Assembly (NCBI GenBank): GCA_947631875.1
Contig: CANRMV010000049.1
Location: 1-7,771 of the forward strand
DNA length: 7,771 nucleotides
Direction: 5' to 3'
Origin: an uncultured Clostridia bacterium
GTDB taxonomy: Bacteria > Bacillota > Clostridia > Christensenellales > UBA1242
In this document: piece after piece, positions 5,887 to 7,771 of the stretch
Layout: every line of letters begins with the position of its first letter
Numbering within the stretch: the stretch's first letter is position 1
Position numbers and translations under genes: made by a program
The notes under the pieces: model-generated
Told to the model about the DNA's origin: nothing
What the model saw: the letters and a program-made list of their open reading frames with translations, nothing else
Databases searched by the model: none

Positions 5887-5915
5887 AGTATATCACAAAA
5901 TCAACAACTTTTCAA
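5887..5915 (-). promoter_or_regulatory. Sigma-A promoter of the guanylate-kinase-like gene
   Basis: Read on the minus strand: TTGAAA (5915-5910), a 17-base spacer and TATACT (5892-5887) preceded by TGA, an extended -10. The architecture (same -35, same spacer, same TGA before the -10) is identical to the promoter at 3434-3462. The transcript leader would be very short, with AAGGAG starting six bases after the -10 box. Confidence 0.7.
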
Positions 5916-6049
5916 TAGTTTATTAAACATTAAAATAAAAAGAACGCAAAAGAAAAAAAGCAAAAAGATTTGATATGGAGATTTGCTAAACAATTTATTT
6001 GGAAACAAAAGAAAAGTTTCAAAATTTTGATACAAATTCGCTGCGGGTG

Positions 6050-6058
6050 TGCTATCAT
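6050..6058 (+). promoter_or_regulatory. Candidate extended -10 promoter for the CMD-cupin operon
   Basis: TGC followed by TATCAT (6053-6058) fits an extended -10. The best -35, TTGATA (6027-6032), is 20 bases away, longer than ideal, which an extended -10 can tolerate. AAAAGGAG (6071-6078) and ATG 6084 follow. It faces away from the promoter at 5887-5915 across an AT-rich intergenic region. Confidence 0.5.
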
Positions 6059-6083
6059 AATGATGTAGCAAAAAGGAGTTAAT

Positions 6084-6836
6084 ATGAAAAAGATAACGCA
6101 AGACGCAGGAAGAAAACAACTTGGCTCTTTTGCCCCTGACTTTGCACATTTCAATGATGATGTGCTTTTTGGCGAAAATTGGAATAATCATGACATTGAC
6201 CTTAAAACGAGATGTATTATCACGGTTGTTGGGCTTATGTCGTCTGGCATAACGGACAGCTCACTTACTCATCACTTGCAAAACGCAAAGAACAATGGAG
6301 TTAGCAAAAAAGAAATTGCAGCCATAATCACACACTGCGCTTTTTATGTTGGTTGGCCAAAAGCATGGGCTGTATTTAGGCTTGCAAAAGATGTTTGGAA
6401 TGAAAAAGTTGACGCCAAAACAGAGAAAGAAATTTATCAAAATTCAATTTTTTTCCCTATTGGCGAGCCAAATGACGCCTTTAAAGATTATTTTGTAGGA
6501 CAAAGTTATCTTGCACCAATTTGTAAAGAGCAAGGCATATTTAATGTAACTTTCGAGCCAAAATGCCGAAATAATTGGCACATTCATCGTGCAAAAAGTG
6601 GCGGTGGGCAAATCCTTATTTGTGTTGGTGGCAGAGGATACTATCAAGAATTTGGCAAAAAGGCCATTGAATTAAGGCCGGGAGATTGTGTTAATATTCC
6701 AGCAAATGTCAAACATTGGCACGGTGCGGCAAAAGATAGTTGGTTTTCACATCTCGCAATCGAAGTGCCGGGAGTTAAAACTTCAAACGAATGGTTAGAG
6801 CCCGTTGATGACAAACAATACAACAAATTGAAATAG
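6084..6836 (+). CDS. Carboxymuconolactone decarboxylase-like / cupin fusion protein
   Basis: A 250-residue, two-domain soluble protein. The N-terminal half (about 10-105) is a CMD/AhpD-like helical domain: DLKTRCIITVVGLMSSG, SLTHHLQNAKNNGVSKKEI and ITHCAFYVGWPKAWAVF follow the family's 'R.l..la.l...g....l..H...al..G.t..Ei.e...h.a.Y.G.P.a' pattern. The CxxC of AhpD peroxidase-type members is absent, so a redox role is unlikely. The C-terminal half (about 145-240) is a cupin. NNWHIHRAKSGGGQILICVGGRG carries the metal-binding HxH and a Gln at the usual Glu/Gln position, and RPGDCVNIPANVKHWHGA carries the second His. This CMD-cupin arrangement is common in proteins annotated only by family, and its substrate is unknown. 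AAAAGGAG sits 5 bases before the ATG. The stop TAG overlaps the ribosome binding region of the next gene, so the two form an operon. Confidence 0.85.
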   Translation: MKKITQDAGRKQLGSFAPDFAHFNDDVLFGENWNNHDIDLKTRCIITVVGLMSSGITDSSLTHHLQNAKNNGVSKKEIAAIITHCAFYVGWPKAWAVFRLAKDVWNEKVDAKTEKEIYQNSIFFPIGEPNDAFKDYFVGQSYLAPICKEQGIFNVTFEPKCRNNWHIHRAKSGGGQILICVGGRGYYQEFGKKAIELRPGDCVNIPANVKHWHGAAKDSWFSHLAIEVPGVKTSNEWLEPVDDKQYNKLK

Positions 6837-6845
6837 GAGGATAGT

Positions 6846-7325
6846 ATGAATACACTTATAATTGTAGATATGCAAAAAGGATTTATCACAAAAAACAACG
6901 ATTTTTTAATTAAAAATATTGAAAATTTGCTGAAATCGGTAAAATTTGATAAAATAATTGCAACAAAATTTATCAATAAAAAAGATAGTCAATATGTAAA
7001 ATTTTTAAATTATTCTCGTTTTATGGAAAAAGACGGGGGGGGGACTGATTTTGCAATAAAACTGCCCAAGAAAAGCATTGAGGTTATTAAAACCTCTTAT
7101 GGGCTACCTGATATATTTTTGATAGAAAAAGGCGAAGTTTATATTTGTGGAACAGATTATGACTCGTGCGTTCTTTCTATATGCTTTCAACTATTTGACT
7201 ATGGCATTCAACCCAAGATTATAAGAAATTGTGTTGGTTCACATAGTTTAAACCCAATACCTTTTGTAGATTTTGAAAAAATGTGCAGAAAGAACTTTGG
7301 AGAAAACTCTATTATAGACTTATAA
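6846..7325 (+). CDS. Isochorismatase-fold cysteine hydrolase with in-frame poly-G tract
   Basis: A 159-residue protein starting with LIIVDMQKGF (4-13), which supplies Asp8 of the catalytic triad. Lys82 in EVIKTSYGL and Cys108 in CGTDYDSCVLSICFQLFDYG (101-120) complete it. Members hydrolyse small amides, nicotinamide or enol ethers; the substrate cannot be read from sequence. The C-terminus NCVGSHS is typical and the length is slightly short, but all core elements are present. AGGAGG (6835-6840) lies 5 bases before the ATG and only nine bases separate the genes, so it is co-transcribed with the CMD-cupin protein. The G9 run at 7035-7043 encodes Gly64-66, in the loop before the lid helix and upstream of Lys82 and Cys108. 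At nine Gs the gene is open (ON); one G more or less would remove two of three catalytic residues. Confidence 0.85.
   Translation: MNTLIIVDMQKGFITKNNDFLIKNIENLLKSVKFDKIIATKFINKKDSQYVKFLNYSRFMEKDGGGTDFAIKLPKKSIEVIKTSYGLPDIFLIEKGEVYICGTDYDSCVLSICFQLFDYGIQPKIIRNCVGSHSLNPIPFVDFEKMCRKNFGENSIIDL
7035..7043 (+). repeat. Poly-G tract (G9) inside the cysteine hydrolase gene, ON length
   Basis: Nine G follow GAC and encode exactly three Gly codons. The gene stays in frame at nine. As at the other two tracts, it immediately follows a C, lies on the coding strand, and falls in the N-terminal part of the protein ahead of essential residues. Confidence 0.9.
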
Positions 7326-7400
7326 CTTAAAATATTCCTCTGTTTATTGGGGAGATAAGCTTTGCAGTAAACTTATGCTATTATATTGATAGAGGTATAA

Positions 7401-7771
7401 ATGGAAATAAAAAATTTGCTTACAGGAAAAAGCAGAGATGAATTTCGAGCATGGCTTGAACAAAATCATGCGACAGAAAAAGAATGCTGGGTTAATGTAA
7501 AGCGCGGGAAGCCTGTTGACGACACCCACTTTTGGTATATTGATGCTGTGGAAGAGGCACTTTGCTATGGTTGGATAGACAGCACCCACCGAATCATTGA
7601 CGGAAAGAGGTTGCAGCGCTTTACGCCCCGTAAAAAGGGGAGCAAGTGGACAGAACTAAACAAGGAGCGTGTTCGCAGACTGGACGCCTTAGGTCTGATG
7701 ACTGATGCAGGAAGAGCAGTCCTCCCTGCTACGGGGATTCGCAGTTTTCAAATTGACCCTGATATTGAGGC
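7401..7771 (+). CDS. YdeI/OmdA-family protein, C-terminus cut by window end
   Basis: ATG 7401 is preceded by AGAGG (7391-7395) at 5 bases. The 123 visible residues contain SRDEFRAWLEQNHATEKECW, then YIDAVEEALCYGWIDSTHR, then QRFTPRKKGSKWTELNKERV, then LDALGLMTDAGRAV. These are the conserved blocks of the YdeI/OmdA family (Pfam OmdA), including the ALCxGWID and FTPRKxxSxW signatures. Some relatives are annotated as bacteriocin-protection proteins, but the biochemical function is not established. The protein continues past the window. Base composition is unlike its neighbours: 7501-7740 holds 127 G/C in 240 bases (about 53%), against 15% and 28% in two 60-base lines counted elsewhere. The first 40 or so bases are still AT-rich, and codons such as CGC, CTG, GCC and CAG appear that are rare upstream. 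This points to recent transfer from a higher-GC donor. Confidence 0.9.
   Translation, partial: MEIKNLLTGKSRDEFRAWLEQNHATEKECWVNVKRGKPVDDTHFWYIDAVEEALCYGWIDSTHRIIDGKRLQRFTPRKKGSKWTELNKERVRRLDALGLMTDAGRAVLPATGIRSFQIDPDIE

Noticed and set aside
5921..5966. A-rich stretch before the CMD-cupin gene as a second phased curved region
   Set aside because: A runs are present but their spacing is irregular relative to the helical repeat.
1..7771. UGA recoded to Trp (no gene in the window ends in TGA)
   Set aside because: All Trp positions use TGG and no in-frame TGA occurs inside a family-matching frame; absence of TGA stops in so few genes is expected in AT-rich DNA.

Overview
The window looks like chromosomal DNA from an AT-rich, low-GC Gram-positive bacterium, most likely an uncultured gut-type Bacillota. 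This rests on AGGAGG-type ribosome binding sites, sigma-A-like promoters with extended -10 boxes, A/T-ending codons, TAA/TAG stops and short operons. No phage structural genes, transposase, CRISPR array, tRNA or rRNA were recognised. The taxonomic placement is inference; the sequence does not name the organism.

Layout: (1) 1-183, the C-terminal end of a CYTH-domain protein. (2) 184-291, helically phased A-tracts predicted to be curved, upstream of an SGNH-type esterase/acyltransferase (292-1134). (3) 1314-1859, a left-handed beta-helix O-acetyltransferase. (4) 1972-2114, a frameshifted and internally shortened remnant that resembles a chloramphenicol-acetyltransferase-like protein. (5) 2149-3300, a cytoplasmic DUF4832-type TIM-barrel glycosidase-like protein, followed by a 30-codon ORF with a perfect Shine-Dalgarno. 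(6) 3482-4935, an AstD-like aldehyde dehydrogenase, convergent with (7) a divergent guanylate-kinase-like P-loop protein (minus strand, 5053-5871), with a two-way terminator between them. (8) 6084-7325, a two-gene operon of a CMD-cupin fusion and a cysteine hydrolase of the isochorismatase fold. (9) 7401-end, a YdeI/OmdA-family protein with much higher GC than its surroundings, probably recently acquired.

The most striking feature is a set of three long guanine tracts (G10 at 433-442, G9 at 3522-3530, G9 at 7035-7043). Each lies inside a plus-strand coding sequence, in its N-terminal part, and directly follows a C. Elsewhere in the window no G run or C run exceeds 4. Two tracts keep their gene in frame (SGNH protein, cysteine hydrolase). 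The third puts the aldehyde dehydrogenase out of frame with its well-marked ATG, and a gain of one G or a loss of two would restore it. The pattern is that of simple-sequence contingency loci (phase variation by slipped-strand mispairing). It is unusual in acting on metabolic enzymes as well as a possible surface-glycan esterase. An O-acetyltransferase, a possible de-acylating SGNH enzyme with a switchable tract and a glycosidase-like protein side by side suggest a glycan-modification neighbourhood; this is inference.
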